This document shows, in pieces, positions 15,336 to 24,293 of a stretch of DNA of 38,250 bases (position 1 is the stretch's first letter; every line of letters begins with the position of its first letter). The position numbers and the translations under genes were made by a program. The notes beneath the pieces are model-generated. The model did not search any database. It saw nothing but the letters and a program-made list of their open reading frames with translations, and was not told where the DNA came from. Origin of the DNA: Deltaproteobacteria bacterium (lineage in GTDB: Bacteria > Desulfobacterota > Desulfarculia > Adiutricales > Adiutricaceae); NCBI GenBank assembly GCA_031279515.1, contig JAITII010000025.1:1-38250 (forward strand). Direction: 5' to 3'.

Positions 15336-18300
15336 TGGCACAAGAAAAAGATACGCCTCTTGACAAGGCTCCCAAAAAGTCGCGGAAAAAAAGGATTATC
15401 CTTTGGACCTTGGCCGCGATACTTATCATAGTTATCTTAGTCCCTCTAGGCCTTATCATCTTTTTAAGAACTGAAAGCGGGATGGGCTGGATAAAGGAAA
15501 AGCTGGATACTGCCTTGGCCTCCTCTGGCCTTAGCCTCAATTACGAGAAAATTTCTGGGCCCTTACCCTCCCACCTTGAGCTAACAGGCGTGACCCTTTC
15601 CGATAGCGAAGGGGTCTTTCTCACGTGCCGCTCCCTTTTACTGGACCTAAGCCCTTCCAAGCTAATTTTCCTACATTTATATATAGATGAACTTAAGGTA
15701 GAAGGGGCTGACTTCATAAGGCCCCCCAAGCTCCCAGAAAGAGAAAAATCAGAAGAAACTGAAAAAGATATCTCATTACCCGTCTCCATAACGGCCAAGA
15801 TAGAGATAAATGACTCTAAGATCCTCTCTGGAGCCGGCGAGGCTCTACAAAAAAGTATCGCCTCCTTAAATGCTACTTTAAATTATGACAAAGATACCAA
15901 GAATCTTTCCTGGAACCTTTCCGGTTCTTGGGTGAATGCTATAGGCAAGGGCATAACCCTTGTTAGCTCCCACGACCCACTAGGGGATCCGGAAAATCCT
16001 TTGGTCATACAGCTAACGGCACAGGTCGATAGCGATAGCCCCCTATCCATTCTAGACGATACTTTGCCCTATGAAAGCCCAACTCTTACCATAAATGGCA
16101 AGGGCCCCATCTTAGACTGGAAAGGCGACTTTACCCTCACAGTCCTGGGCCTCAAAGAACCCTACGAGAAGCCTCTTTTAGAAAGCGAGGACCCTTTAGA
16201 TCCTAAGCTAGTGGGTCCTAGGGAAGCAGCCCGTCCCCAAAATGCCCAGGGAAAGCTTAGCTTTAAGGGGAAACAGAATCTGGGGCTAAGGGAGTTCTTA
16301 ACTGACCCCGATGCCAACTTTAGCTTAGAACTTCAAGTGCGAGTTGACCCAAATTTTCCTCTACCTTACGGCCCAGCTGAACTAATTGGGGACAACCTCT
16401 TTGTAAAGGCTTTACTCCATAAAGAAAAGGGAGCAATTGTTGGCCAAGGGGTAGTGCAATCAAACGATATCTATTTCACCTTGGACCCCTTATCTTTAAC
16501 CTTGGGGCCCCAAGATTTCTCTTTTGACTCCCAAGGCATTTTGGCGCTCTTAAACCCCCAGAAAATAGTAGACTATCTAAGGCCCCCCTCTTCCCCAGAA
16601 GGGGAACCGGAAACTACCCAGGCAGCTAATGAAGAGGCGCCCTCTGGGGCGCCTCTCCCAGGGCAAGGGGAAGCTTCTAACAAGAGGCAATTGCCTCAAA
16701 CTGCCCCTCTTAGCCCTAAAGCCAATAAGAAAAAGGCACCTAGACCAGAAAACCTTGTGGGAAACGGGGACATGGCCCCCCTGGCTCCGGTTACGGCCTC
16801 CTACAGTATTAAAACAACAAATAAAGACCATGCCGTAGTGGTGGAAGACTTCCAACTTAAAGGAGACGGCATTGACCTTGCCCTTTCCTTTGACTATACC
16901 AAGCAAACTAAGCTTTTAAAGTCAATAGTTGCCCTTACCCTAGAGGGGAAAAGCCATTATTCCAGGTTTTTAACCGCCCTGGCGCCCCTTCCTGGCCCTA
17001 GTGTGGGCATAGTCTTAAAGGTGGATGGTTCTTACGAAATCTCCACTGGGGCTGTGGACGGCTTAGAGCTCAATTTAGACTTAGACGATCTAGCACAAGT
17101 TTATGGGCACTTAAAAGGGGGAGCAGAGCTTAGTGTTTCCCTAAGCGGAAATGTTAAAGGAAAACTGGATGCTACAATAAGTACCCAGGCTAGCCAGATA
17201 GATATTGTATCCAATATCTCCGATCCCTTGCCCCTGGTAGTTTTAGACCCAACCCTCAAATTAAAAGTCGAAGCGGATAATCTCTTTGAGGCACCAAGCG
17301 TCAAAGCCGACATGGACTTTTCAGGCGAAAGCCTCCAAAAGGAAGACGGCCGTAAAGAGGACTCCTCTATTAAAGGTACCTTGGCTTACAACTATCTGGG
17401 CCAGGGGACCCATAATATCACAGCTAGTGATTTCGCCTTGGGCGCCTTAGGCCACCTCATTAGTACCCCTGCTTTAAGTGTGCTTTTTGCCCCGGACGAT
17501 GAGCTCCCACTCTTAAATGGTCAATTAAAGGTTAAAATATCCGACACCACCGTAGAGTCCAAGCTAACAGGCGGCAACTTTAGCTCATCACCTATTACTG
17601 CTGACTTTAATTTTACCCACGGAGAGACGGCCCTATACCAAGCCCAGGTGGAATGCGCCTCCTTTACCATGGGCGAGAGATTAAGCTTAAAAGACACTTC
17701 ATTAAAGCTTTCCATCACCAATCCCCATACCACTGCCAGCTACAATGTGGAGCTTTTAGAAGGCCCGGGCAAGTACTCTTCTTTTGCCTGGCAGAAAGGC
17801 AAGCTCACAATAACTAATCCTGTAGCAGGGGGTCCCGTGGGAGTTAATGCCGAATTTACTAATCCTAATGGAAAGGATCTAATCTTTGTAAATGGCACCT
17901 ACAATGCCCCCGATGCCTTAGTTAAGCTGGAAAGCTTAAGGCTTACCCCACCTGGACTGGATACCATTACTCTTACCCGGCCAGTCTCTTTAAAAGAAAG
18001 CTCTAGCTCAGGGCACACAGTCCTTTCTCTAGATACCCTTACCCTGGCCCTGGGGAGGGCCTCTTTGCGGGTAACCGGCGACCTTTCTCCCGTAAATCTG
18101 GCTTTAGAGCTAGATAATCTTCCCCTCTCCCTCTTTCAAAGCCTGGGACTGGAATCCATGCCCGACGGAGAGGTAAATTTAAGCGTAAAATATGCCCAAG
18201 GGGGCACCGGGTCCTTTGACCTTAAGGCAGGTGTTGACCTAAATGATTCCAGCAGCCAAAAACTCCACTTCAATATCTCTGGAAATGGACTCCTATCCGA

Positions 18301-19765
18301 GGCAAAGCACCTTAAAGGCGTTTTTACTGTCCTATTGCCCGGTCCCAGGGCTCAAGAAGAACCAATAACCTTAAATTACGAGCTCCCCATGTTGCCCCAA
18401 GGTGACTTTGTATCCCTGGACATGCACGGTCCCATCCAGCTGGATCTAGACTGGTTAGGAAATTCCCAGAGTATCTTCTATCTCTTAGGTCTTTCGGATC
18501 ATAACCTTACCGGCAACATGGAGGTGGACGTCTCTGTACGGGGGTCTTTAAACAATTTTATCCCCAAGGCCGATATCTATCTGGCCAATGGCCTCTATGA
18601 GGACCAGGTCTTAGGGATCTCACTTAACAAGATTAACCTTGCCTTAGATTTGGATGAGGGCGTGGAAACCGCCAAGATCTTAATGGAGGCTTCCGATGGC
18701 TCTTCTGGGACTATTGCCCTAGAGGGTATGATAGCCCCCTTCACCTCTCCCCCCACTGTCAACGCCAGGGCCCAGGTGCGCCATCTAGCCCCCCTCCATC
18801 GAGACGACCTAAACCTTATCATCTCGGGGTTAATGTCCATCACTGGGGACCTTAGATCCCCTAAGATATCAGCCCGCACCATGATAGAAACCGCAGAGTT
18901 GAACATCTCAGGATCCTTTGGCGGGCCTTCTATTAAGACCCTAACCATCTCCACTGAGACTGTAGAAAAAAGACCAGGGCCCGACTTGGATCTGGAAATT
19001 GACATTCCCAAGTCAGCCTTTGTCAGGGGTCGGGGTTTAGACAGCGAATGGATGGGTAACATAAAGATACTTGGGAACACCAGCTCCCCCACCATAAGCG
19101 GGTACCTAAAGCCAGTACGCGGATATTTCACCTTCCTGGGAAAAGACTTCTCTTTTACCGGAGGCGAGATAACTTTTAGGAATCTGAAAAAACTAAATCC
19201 TGGCTTAGATATTGAGCTAACCCACAGCGTGCCCAATCTCACCGCCATCATGAAGATTCAAGGCACCTTAAATACCCCCCGCATAAGTTTTCAGAGTACC
19301 CCCCCCTATCCTGAAGACGAGGTGCTCTCCCAGGTCCTCTTTAGCAAGAAAGCCTCTGAGCTTTCCCGCCTGGAAGCCATCCAGCTGGCCAACAATATAA
19401 GGGAGCTTGCTGGTGTGGGATCCAACATGCCCAATCCCTTAGTTACCATGCGCGAGGCCCTTGGGCTCTCGGTACTAAGGGTCGGAGAAGCCTCAGGCTC
19501 TAATGACAGGCTCCTATCTGGCAATTCCTTCAGAGACAACCTCGACCTAGACGGCAATAATGAAAATGAAGAAGAAAGTACCTCACCCACAATAGAGGCT
19601 GGGAAATACATTAGCGACAAGATCTACGTCGGTGTGGAGCAGAACCTCGTAGACAATACCACAGGCGTCAAGGTAGAAGTAGAGCTCACGCCCAGCTTGA
19701 ACCTAGTGGGACGCAGCTCCACTGCCTCAAGTAGGCTGGCCCTTGGCTGGAAACACGACTACTAA
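15335..19765 (+). CDS. tamB: TamB-family translocation/assembly module protein
   Basis: A 1476-residue protein of the TamB/YtfN (DUF490, AsmA-like) family, anchored in the inner membrane and spanning the periplasm to meet TamA. It has a basic N-terminus and one transmembrane helix at about residues 20-47 (LWTLAAILIIVILVPLGLIIF). A very long beta-rich body follows, and the conserved TamB C-terminal domain covers about the last 350 residues, with DDEVLSQVLFSKKASELS, REALGLSVLRV, GKYISDKIYVGVEQ and a terminal ALGWKHDY. Residues about 418-485 are a Pro/Glu/Ala/Lys-rich low-complexity insert. It starts at the ATG overlapping the tamA stop. Length is close to other TamB proteins (about 1250-1500). 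Confidence 0.92.
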   Translation: MAQEKDTPLDKAPKKSRKKRIILWTLAAILIIVILVPLGLIIFLRTESGMGWIKEKLDTALASSGLSLNYEKISGPLPSHLELTGVTLSDSEGVFLTCRSLLLDLSPSKLIFLHLYIDELKVEGADFIRPPKLPEREKSEETEKDISLPVSITAKIEINDSKILSGAGEALQKSIASLNATLNYDKDTKNLSWNLSGSWVNAIGKGITLVSSHDPLGDPENPLVIQLTAQVDSDSPLSILDDTLPYESPTLTINGKGPILDWKGDFTLTVLGLKEPYEKPLLESEDPLDPKLVGPREAARPQNAQGKLSFKGKQNLGLREFLTDPDANFSLELQVRVDPNFPLPYGPAELIGDNLFVKALLHKEKGAIVGQGVVQSNDIYFTLDPLSLTLGPQDFSFDSQGILALLNPQKIVDYLRPPSSPEGEPETTQAANEEAPSGAPLPGQGEASNKRQLPQTAPLSPKANKKKAPRPENLVGNGDMAPLAPVTASYSIKTTNKDHAVVVEDFQLKGDGIDLALSFDYTKQTKLLKSIVALTLEGKSHYSRFLTALAPLPGPSVGIVLKVDGSYEISTGAVDGLELNLDLDDLAQVYGHLKGGAELSVSLSGNVKGKLDATISTQASQIDIVSNISDPLPLVVLDPTLKLKVEADNLFEAPSVKADMDFSGESLQKEDGRKEDSSIKGTLAYNYLGQGTHNITASDFALGALGHLISTPALSVLFAPDDELPLLNGQLKVKISDTTVESKLTGGNFSSSPITADFNFTHGETALYQAQVECASFTMGERLSLKDTSLKLSITNPHTTASYNVELLEGPGKYSSFAWQKGKLTITNPVAGGPVGVNAEFTNPNGKDLIFVNGTYNAPDALVKLESLRLTPPGLDTITLTRPVSLKESSSSGHTVLSLDTLTLALGRASLRVTGDLSPVNLALELDNLPLSLFQSLGLESMPDGEVNLSVKYAQGGTGSFDLKAGVDLNDSSSQKLHFNISGNGLLSEAKHLKGVFTVLLPGPRAQEEPITLNYELPMLPQGDFVSLDMHGPIQLDLDWLGNSQSIFYLLGLSDHNLTGNMEVDVSVRGSLNNFIPKADIYLANGLYEDQVLGISLNKINLALDLDEGVETAKILMEASDGSSGTIALEGMIAPFTSPPTVNARAQVRHLAPLHRDDLNLIISGLMSITGDLRSPKISARTMIETAELNISGSFGGPSIKTLTISTETVEKRPGPDLDLEIDIPKSAFVRGRGLDSEWMGNIKILGNTSSPTISGYLKPVRGYFTFLGKDFSFTGGEITFRNLKKLNPGLDIELTHSVPNLTAIMKIQGTLNTPRISFQSTPPYPEDEVLSQVLFSKKASELSRLEAIQLANNIRELAGVGSNMPNPLVTMREALGLSVLRVGEASGSNDRLLSGNSFRDNLDLDGNNENEEESTSPTIEAGKYISDKIYVGVEQNLVDNTTGVKVEVELTPSLNLVGRSSTASSRLALGWKHDY

Positions 19766-20513
19766 AGCTTGGCCCTGTAGCTCCACTGACAAAAATGTTT
19801 TGGCCCCTTTTAGAACGCTTCCAAATGCCTTAAAGATCTTTTTAGTCAAAAATGAAAAAGGCCAATGCATGTTTTTTTAGGATCGCTTTTTTTTTGCAAA
19901 AATCATATGAATACTTGTTAGTATGGCATGCCTTAAAAACATCTCCTATTTTGTGGGATATGTTCTTTAACTCTTGGGAGCCTAGAGAAATTCTCAAGGC
20001 TTTAAGAGACAATTTTAGAGCTCCCATCATTAAGCCCCAAAAGAAAAAACGATGAGACAAACTAAAGGGCTAAAAGAAGGCAAATCTTGATTCAATTTTG
20101 CAATAAAAAATTATATTCTAATTTTACGATGTTTATCCCAAAGATATTGTATTGGCCTGCAAAAACACTTATATATATAGTTGATTATGGAGTAAATCTA
20201 CAAACTTTTATCAGCTATTTTTAGAGTAAATTGCTAGCCCTTCAGAAAAAACAAAAAACCTTGACAAGGAAAAAAACGAACGCTTATTAGTCTAGTTGAA
20301 GAACACTCTTTCCTTTAAACCGGGATATGAGAATTAAAAACAGCTATCCTAGGCTATCAACTAAAGTCTCGCGCTACCGGTTTTTGCTGCTTAAAATACC
20401 ACTTTTATGTAGATAAAAATGCTGAAACCGCCAAAAAAATGTAACAAAAATGTACATTATCAAGGTATTAAGGGCTAGTCTATCGCCTTAATTGGCTAGC
20501 TAAAGCATTTACA
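19766..20513. other. Intergenic stretch with a possible small RNA
   Basis: About 750 AT-rich bases. Open frames of 67 and 72 codons on opposite strands around 19842-20060 have no ribosome site and no recognisable family. A promoter-to-hairpin arrangement at 20261-20386 is the only structured element I see. Confidence 0.4.
20297..20386 (+). ncRNA. Possible small RNA with its own promoter and terminator
   Basis: TTGACA (20261-20266) and TATTAG (20285-20290), 18 bases apart, resemble a promoter. About 90 bases later CCGGTTT (20377-20383) followed by two more T pairs with AAACCGG at 20317-20323, with an inner GAGA/TCTC pair. The outer stem could close a folded RNA and act as terminator. No open frame of note lies between. 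The call rests only on this arrangement. Confidence 0.22.
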
Positions 20514-20939
20514 CTATAGGTATTTCTTCAAAATGCGCCGCACAGTCTCCATGGAGACTTTAAGGCCTTTACTTGTCACGAAATCTTGGCTGAGCCTCTT
20601 TAAGGTCCAGAGTTTTTTCCCATTTTTGGAGAGCTGGGATGCCATGACCCTTAAGCGCTCCTCATCGACAGGATCCATAATGGGCATCCGATGCCTGGGT
20701 TTACCGTAGATGGTAACCTTAAAGCCATGCAAGACGAAACGCTTGTAGATTTCCTCAATGCCCCTGATGGAGATACCAGTCATCTGGGAAATCTGTTCGT
20801 TGGTAAAGTCGCTATCATTGGCAAGGAGAAGCATGTGCGCTCTTTTACGCTTTTGAAGTGAATAATTTTTGCTATTGACTAAATCCTGGAGCATCAAAAG
20901 CTCATCTTGGTCTAAAGAAACATAATACTTACGTTTCAT
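20514..20939 (-). CDS. Second lone HTH protein of IS630-transposase origin
   Basis: A 141-residue protein with the same layout as the one at 4182-4643. There is an N-terminal KYYVSLDQDE motif, a first HTH (TNEQISQMTGISIRGIEEIYKRF), a basic GKPRHRMP linker and a second winged HTH (WTLKRLSQDFVTSKGLKVS, ETVRRILKKYL). The frame ends at the point where IS630 transposases begin the DDE catalytic domain, and no DDE remnant follows. I use the ATG at 20939 because AAGGAG lies 7 bases before it; the upstream ATG at 20966 has none. Sequence identity to the other copy is low, so they are not recent copies of one element. Function, if any, would be DNA binding. Confidence 0.7.
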   Translation of the reverse strand: MKRKYYVSLDQDELLMLQDLVNSKNYSLQKRKRAHMLLLANDSDFTNEQISQMTGISIRGIEEIYKRFVLHGFKVTIYGKPRHRMPIMDPVDEERLRVMASQLSKNGKKLWTLKRLSQDFVTSKGLKVSMETVRRILKKYL

Positions 20940-22653
20940 CGGAATCTCCTTAAAACGGATAAGCATTACTTGAAGACATTAATAAGCAAACGAAAGCCGT
21001 AAAATGCAGATGCTTTTGTTGCAAAACAGTATATCAAATAATAACACTTATCAAGAAAGAGGCAATATTATGCAAATTAATTTACATAATAGAAAAACAA
21101 AGAAACAAAAAAAGGCTTTATCAATGTGAGTAAGCTCTAAAATAAAGTAGCATGAAGCCCCACTTAGCAGAGGGAACATAACCCGTTTCTAAGCCCCTTT
21201 AGGTGATAGCCTTTTGTCTAGAATAAAATTAAGGGATGATTAAGTAAGTAAGATATAAAAACTGGTTGGTCGAATACCAGCGGATATTAAGAGGGTTAAA
21301 GAAGTTTAATGGCGTTTTCAATATAACACATTTAAAAATAGCTTTGCAATAGAAAAAAATACCTTGATGGTTATTTTTTATAGCTTAAAGCCTTACTATA
21401 GCTAATATTTTTTTAGATAATGAGAAATCTCATTTTTGCTAAAGGGATTTTAATTCTGTCCCCCCTAACCAAGCTTCCATAAAATCATGACCAATAATTC
21501 TAAAGTGCTTACAGAATTAGGCTTTCTTAGCTATAGGTACCCACAAAATTAAAAAAGTTATTTTTTCCCCGGGCAAATCTGAAGTGGATGACAAGAAAAT
21601 TTCAGAATACAAACTAATATTAGTTCGTTTTTGAAAACCCCAACTAAGTAAACCTTTACCTGATAAAAAATACCAGGGCAGAAGAATTTCTCTTTAAAAA
21701 AAAGAGCAGGGGTTAAACAATCATGTACTACCTTGTCTGATTTCTTGCAGAATTGAAAGTTTTTTGGCCCCTTGTAGGCTAGCTCTTCGTCATGTCTTGC
21801 CTTCTGTTGTCATGTCTTGCCTTAAGTTACCATATTAGCTTTATAGCTATTTAAAAAAGGGGGGATAACTCGAGGTAAAGGTATAGATAAAATATCTGGG
21901 CTTAAGGGCTGGGAAAGATAAAAAATGGGTGGTGCTTGGGTTAAAGACAAATTCACATATTTTTATTGAGGCTAAAATTTAATCTGCTATAAATTGGCTA
22001 ATTTTAAAAAACTTTTGAACTATTGTATAAATAAAAATTGAAAAGATATATAAAAATAGTTGAAATGTAAACTAGTTCCAAAAACTAGAAGTGATAATGC
22101 CTCGTTACAGCGGTAAAAATGGATAAAAAAGGTAAAAAGAAATGTTTACTTGGACTAGAGGTATAGCTTTGACAACATATTTATTTTACAAGATTTCGTC
22201 TCTTATCTAATTTAGATGTTTGATAGGGATTGGCTTTCGCCTTTCTTATAGCCTCAAAAGAGGAGGTATAGAATGCTTATCTTGATAAAAATATGATAAA
22301 TACTTTAGGGGCATTGAAAAAGCTATAATACTTAGCTAAATGAATTAAGTATTTTAAAAAATATCTTTTGGGTATATGTTTTTTGGCTTTTATTTTCCTT
22401 TAAAGACAAGCCGTTTTCCAATAGGACCTGATGGCAAAACTTTTAAGTTTAAACCAATAAAGTAAAAGTAACTTTTTTGGCACATATTTATCAAAAAAGA
22501 CCTTGGGCTTTTATCAATCTAAAATAAGCCCTCCCCTCTTTAAGCCCTTCCAAATCCTAAAAAACTTTAGGCCAAGGATAATGTGGGCACTTTTCTTAGG
22601 TGCCTATTTATGGGATAATCAAAAAAGCTTTTTAGGGAGGAAGTTATTTTAAA
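20940..22653. other. 1.7-kb gene desert
   Basis: No frame longer than about 60 codons and no recognisable fragment on either strand. Base composition is strongly AT-rich. Small items seen: a two-copy 20-bp direct repeat at 21789-21828 (core CATGTCTTGCCTT), and a strong AGGAGG at 22261-22266 followed 6 bases later by a seven-codon frame MLILIKI (22273-22296). Short inverted repeats just upstream of 22654 are unremarkable. It may be a graveyard of decayed genes. Confidence 0.5.
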
Positions 22654-23568
22654 GTGAGTTTGCGTACCATTACAATAGCCCTAGTCATAGTAATAGTACT
22701 TATTGGCGCCTGGCTTTTGGCCTTTCATAGAAACCTTCTTTTCCATGAGGAGATAGTAAATAACTTAGGCTTTCAGCCTCCTGGAACTTTGAGCGAGGCC
22801 AATTACGCCATCCAAATATACGGACTTATTAACGATTTTCGCACTACCGCCTCTTTAAAACCCTTGGTTCCCGATCCAGTACTTGGCGAAATTGCGTACA
22901 CCAGGGCCTCGGAAATGGCGCAGACTAGGGAGTTGAGTCTTAAAAGACCCGATGGCAGCGACTGGACGCTCTTACTTTTAACTGGCGGGTATACGGGACG
23001 GGTAGCCGGAGAAAACCATTCCTACGGCAGTGTGTCCCCCCAAAAACTTTTTGAGGGCTTAATAGAAAACCCCCTGCACAGGCCGGACCTTATCTATGAT
23101 AGCTATGAGCTCTTGGGGGTGGGTGTAAAAGAAATAGAAAACGATTTTAGGTACATAGCCATATTTTTCCTTACCGAGCCTATTGATACAAAAGCCTACG
23201 GCCTAAAGGTCCTGGAACTGGTGAATCAAGAGCGCCAAGCAGCCCAGTTAAGTCCCCTAGTTTGGCACGAAGAAGCCGAAAGAGCTGCAAAATTAAGGGC
23301 TTCCGAGGTCTCTAGGGTACCAGAGCACACCCGCCCATCCGGGGCCACTTGGAACAGTATCTTTGAGCAGACAGGGGTAAATGTGACCATTGCCGGTGAA
23401 AATATCGCCAGGGGCCAGAAGGATCCCCATTCTGTAATGGAAGATTGGATGGCCTCACCTGGTCATAGGGCGAACATAATGCGCCCTGATTTTACTGCCA
23501 TGGGTGTGGGGGTCTTCCCCACCCCAGAAGCTTCCCTGTCCTGGGTACAACTTTTTGTTACCCCTTAA
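22654..23568 (+). CDS. Exported or membrane-anchored protein with two CAP (SCP/PR1) domains
   Basis: A 304-residue protein with an N-terminal hydrophobic helix (residues 6-24, signal anchor or uncleaved signal) and two tandem CAP/SCP domains, at about 55-175 and 182-304. Bacterial CAP proteins are extracytoplasmic and of mostly unknown function. The second domain has the full His-Glu-Glu-His-type set: EHTRPSG, AGENIARG, EDWMASPGHRANIM and GVGVF. The first keeps AGENHSYG and NPLHRPDLIYD, but the first His is replaced (SLKRPDG), so it may be structural. The start is GTG 22654, with a strong GGGAGG 13 bases upstream, which is longer spacing than usual. A terminator follows the gene. Confidence 0.82.
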   Translation: MSLRTITIALVIVIVLIGAWLLAFHRNLLFHEEIVNNLGFQPPGTLSEANYAIQIYGLINDFRTTASLKPLVPDPVLGEIAYTRASEMAQTRELSLKRPDGSDWTLLLLTGGYTGRVAGENHSYGSVSPQKLFEGLIENPLHRPDLIYDSYELLGVGVKEIENDFRYIAIFFLTEPIDTKAYGLKVLELVNQERQAAQLSPLVWHEEAERAAKLRASEVSRVPEHTRPSGATWNSIFEQTGVNVTIAGENIARGQKDPHSVMEDWMASPGHRANIMRPDFTAMGVGVFPTPEASLSWVQLFVTP

Positions 23569-23580
23569 CTTGCTCCTAAA

Positions 23581-23607
23581 AAGAACTTTCACAGAAGTTT
23601 TTCTTTT
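23581..23607 (+). terminator. Probable Rho-independent terminator after the CAP-protein gene
   Basis: AAGAACTT (23581-23588) pairs with AAGTTTTT (23595-23602), including one G.U pair, across a 6-base loop, followed by C and TTTT. It begins 12 bases after the stop codon. Confidence 0.4.
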
Positions 23608-24178
23608 AATAACACTGACCGCTACTGGCTGAAATTTTTGCACGCTAGATCTACTGGCAGCTTTTTCCTAAGCTCCTCTTTCTTCCTTTACAATCAGAGA
23701 TAAAATAGCATGCCATAAGTCAAAATTCCAAGGCATACTAATCCGATCCGTGCCACGCTGGATACCTATCTATTCTTATTCTTATCTCTAGATGGTCACT
23801 TTAAAAGGCAATACTTTCTTTTTCCGTTCCAACAAATACCTTCAAGTTTGCCCATGTTTATACAGTTTTAACGGTGGACGATTCCAGCTTGATTATGGCC
23901 TCAAAATGAAAGATGATTTTGAGGTAACTTTAAAAAAATTTGTCCCTGGGATATTAACCCCATATTTTTTAGTGAAAAGGGCGCACTCTTTAGAATGTCG
24001 AAAATAACATCTTTATGAGTATTTATGTCAAAAAACCCTTTCCTACCTGATATGATATTAATATCTTTTTTTCTACCCATATACTATCTCTTAGTAGTAA
24101 AATAATTTAACTTATATAAAAAATAATAAAATTATGGAAATAGTCACTTTTTCTTCTAAAGCAATTCCGCCAATACCC

Positions 24179-24207
24179 TTGAAAAAAATTAGAACTTTTG
24201 CTATACT
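24179..24207 (+). promoter_or_regulatory. Sigma70-type promoter of ilvA
   Basis: TTGAAA at 24179-24184 and TATACT at 24202-24207 are separated by exactly 17 bases. Transcription would begin near 24214, leaving a leader of about 80 bases before the ATG at 24294. This excludes in-frame codons upstream of 24214 as starts. Confidence 0.65.
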
Positions 24208-24217
24208 CGATAGATCA

Positions 24218-24280
24218 AGTCGGCATTCTACCCGCTCAACTAACTCTGGCGATGGAGTGCCCGGCTTTATTTTTTTTAAT
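24218..24280 (+). promoter_or_regulatory. Possible attenuator-like leader of ilvA
   Basis: In the ilvA leader GGCATTC (24221-24227) can pair with GAGTGCC (24255-24261). A competing CTGGC/GCCCGG stem sits directly before CTTTATTTTTTTT. The second stem plus T-tract looks like a terminator and the first would prevent it. I see no classic branched-amino-acid leader peptide. Confidence 0.25.
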
Positions 24281-24293
24281 ACACGAATCCATA

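Larger units (their letters stand above)
23569..24293. other. Intergenic stretch upstream of ilvA
   Basis: About 725 bases. It contains the CAP-gene terminator, a 71-codon frame at 23792-24007 without ribosome site or recognisable family, AT-rich DNA, and at its right end the ilvA promoter (24179-24207) and leader. Confidence 0.45.

Noticed and set aside
18595..19251. 218-codon minus-strand frame inside tamB
   Set aside because: tamB is continuous and matches its family over this stretch; the antisense frame has no family resemblance.
19842..20060. 67- and 72-codon frames on opposite strands after tamB
   Set aside because: No ribosome site, low-complexity Lys/Phe-rich ends and no recognised family; treated as chance frames in AT-rich DNA.
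23792..24007. 71-codon frame between the CAP-protein gene and ilvA
   Set aside because: No ribosome site or recognisable domain; its composition is ordinary for a chance frame, though a decayed gene cannot be excluded.
24214..24265. tRNA-like D-arm on the minus strand upstream of ilvA (GAGCGGGTAGAATGCCGAC)
   Set aside because: Only a 5'-half resemblance; there is no anticodon stem with proper pairing, no TTCGA T-loop and no acceptor match, so it is not a tRNA.
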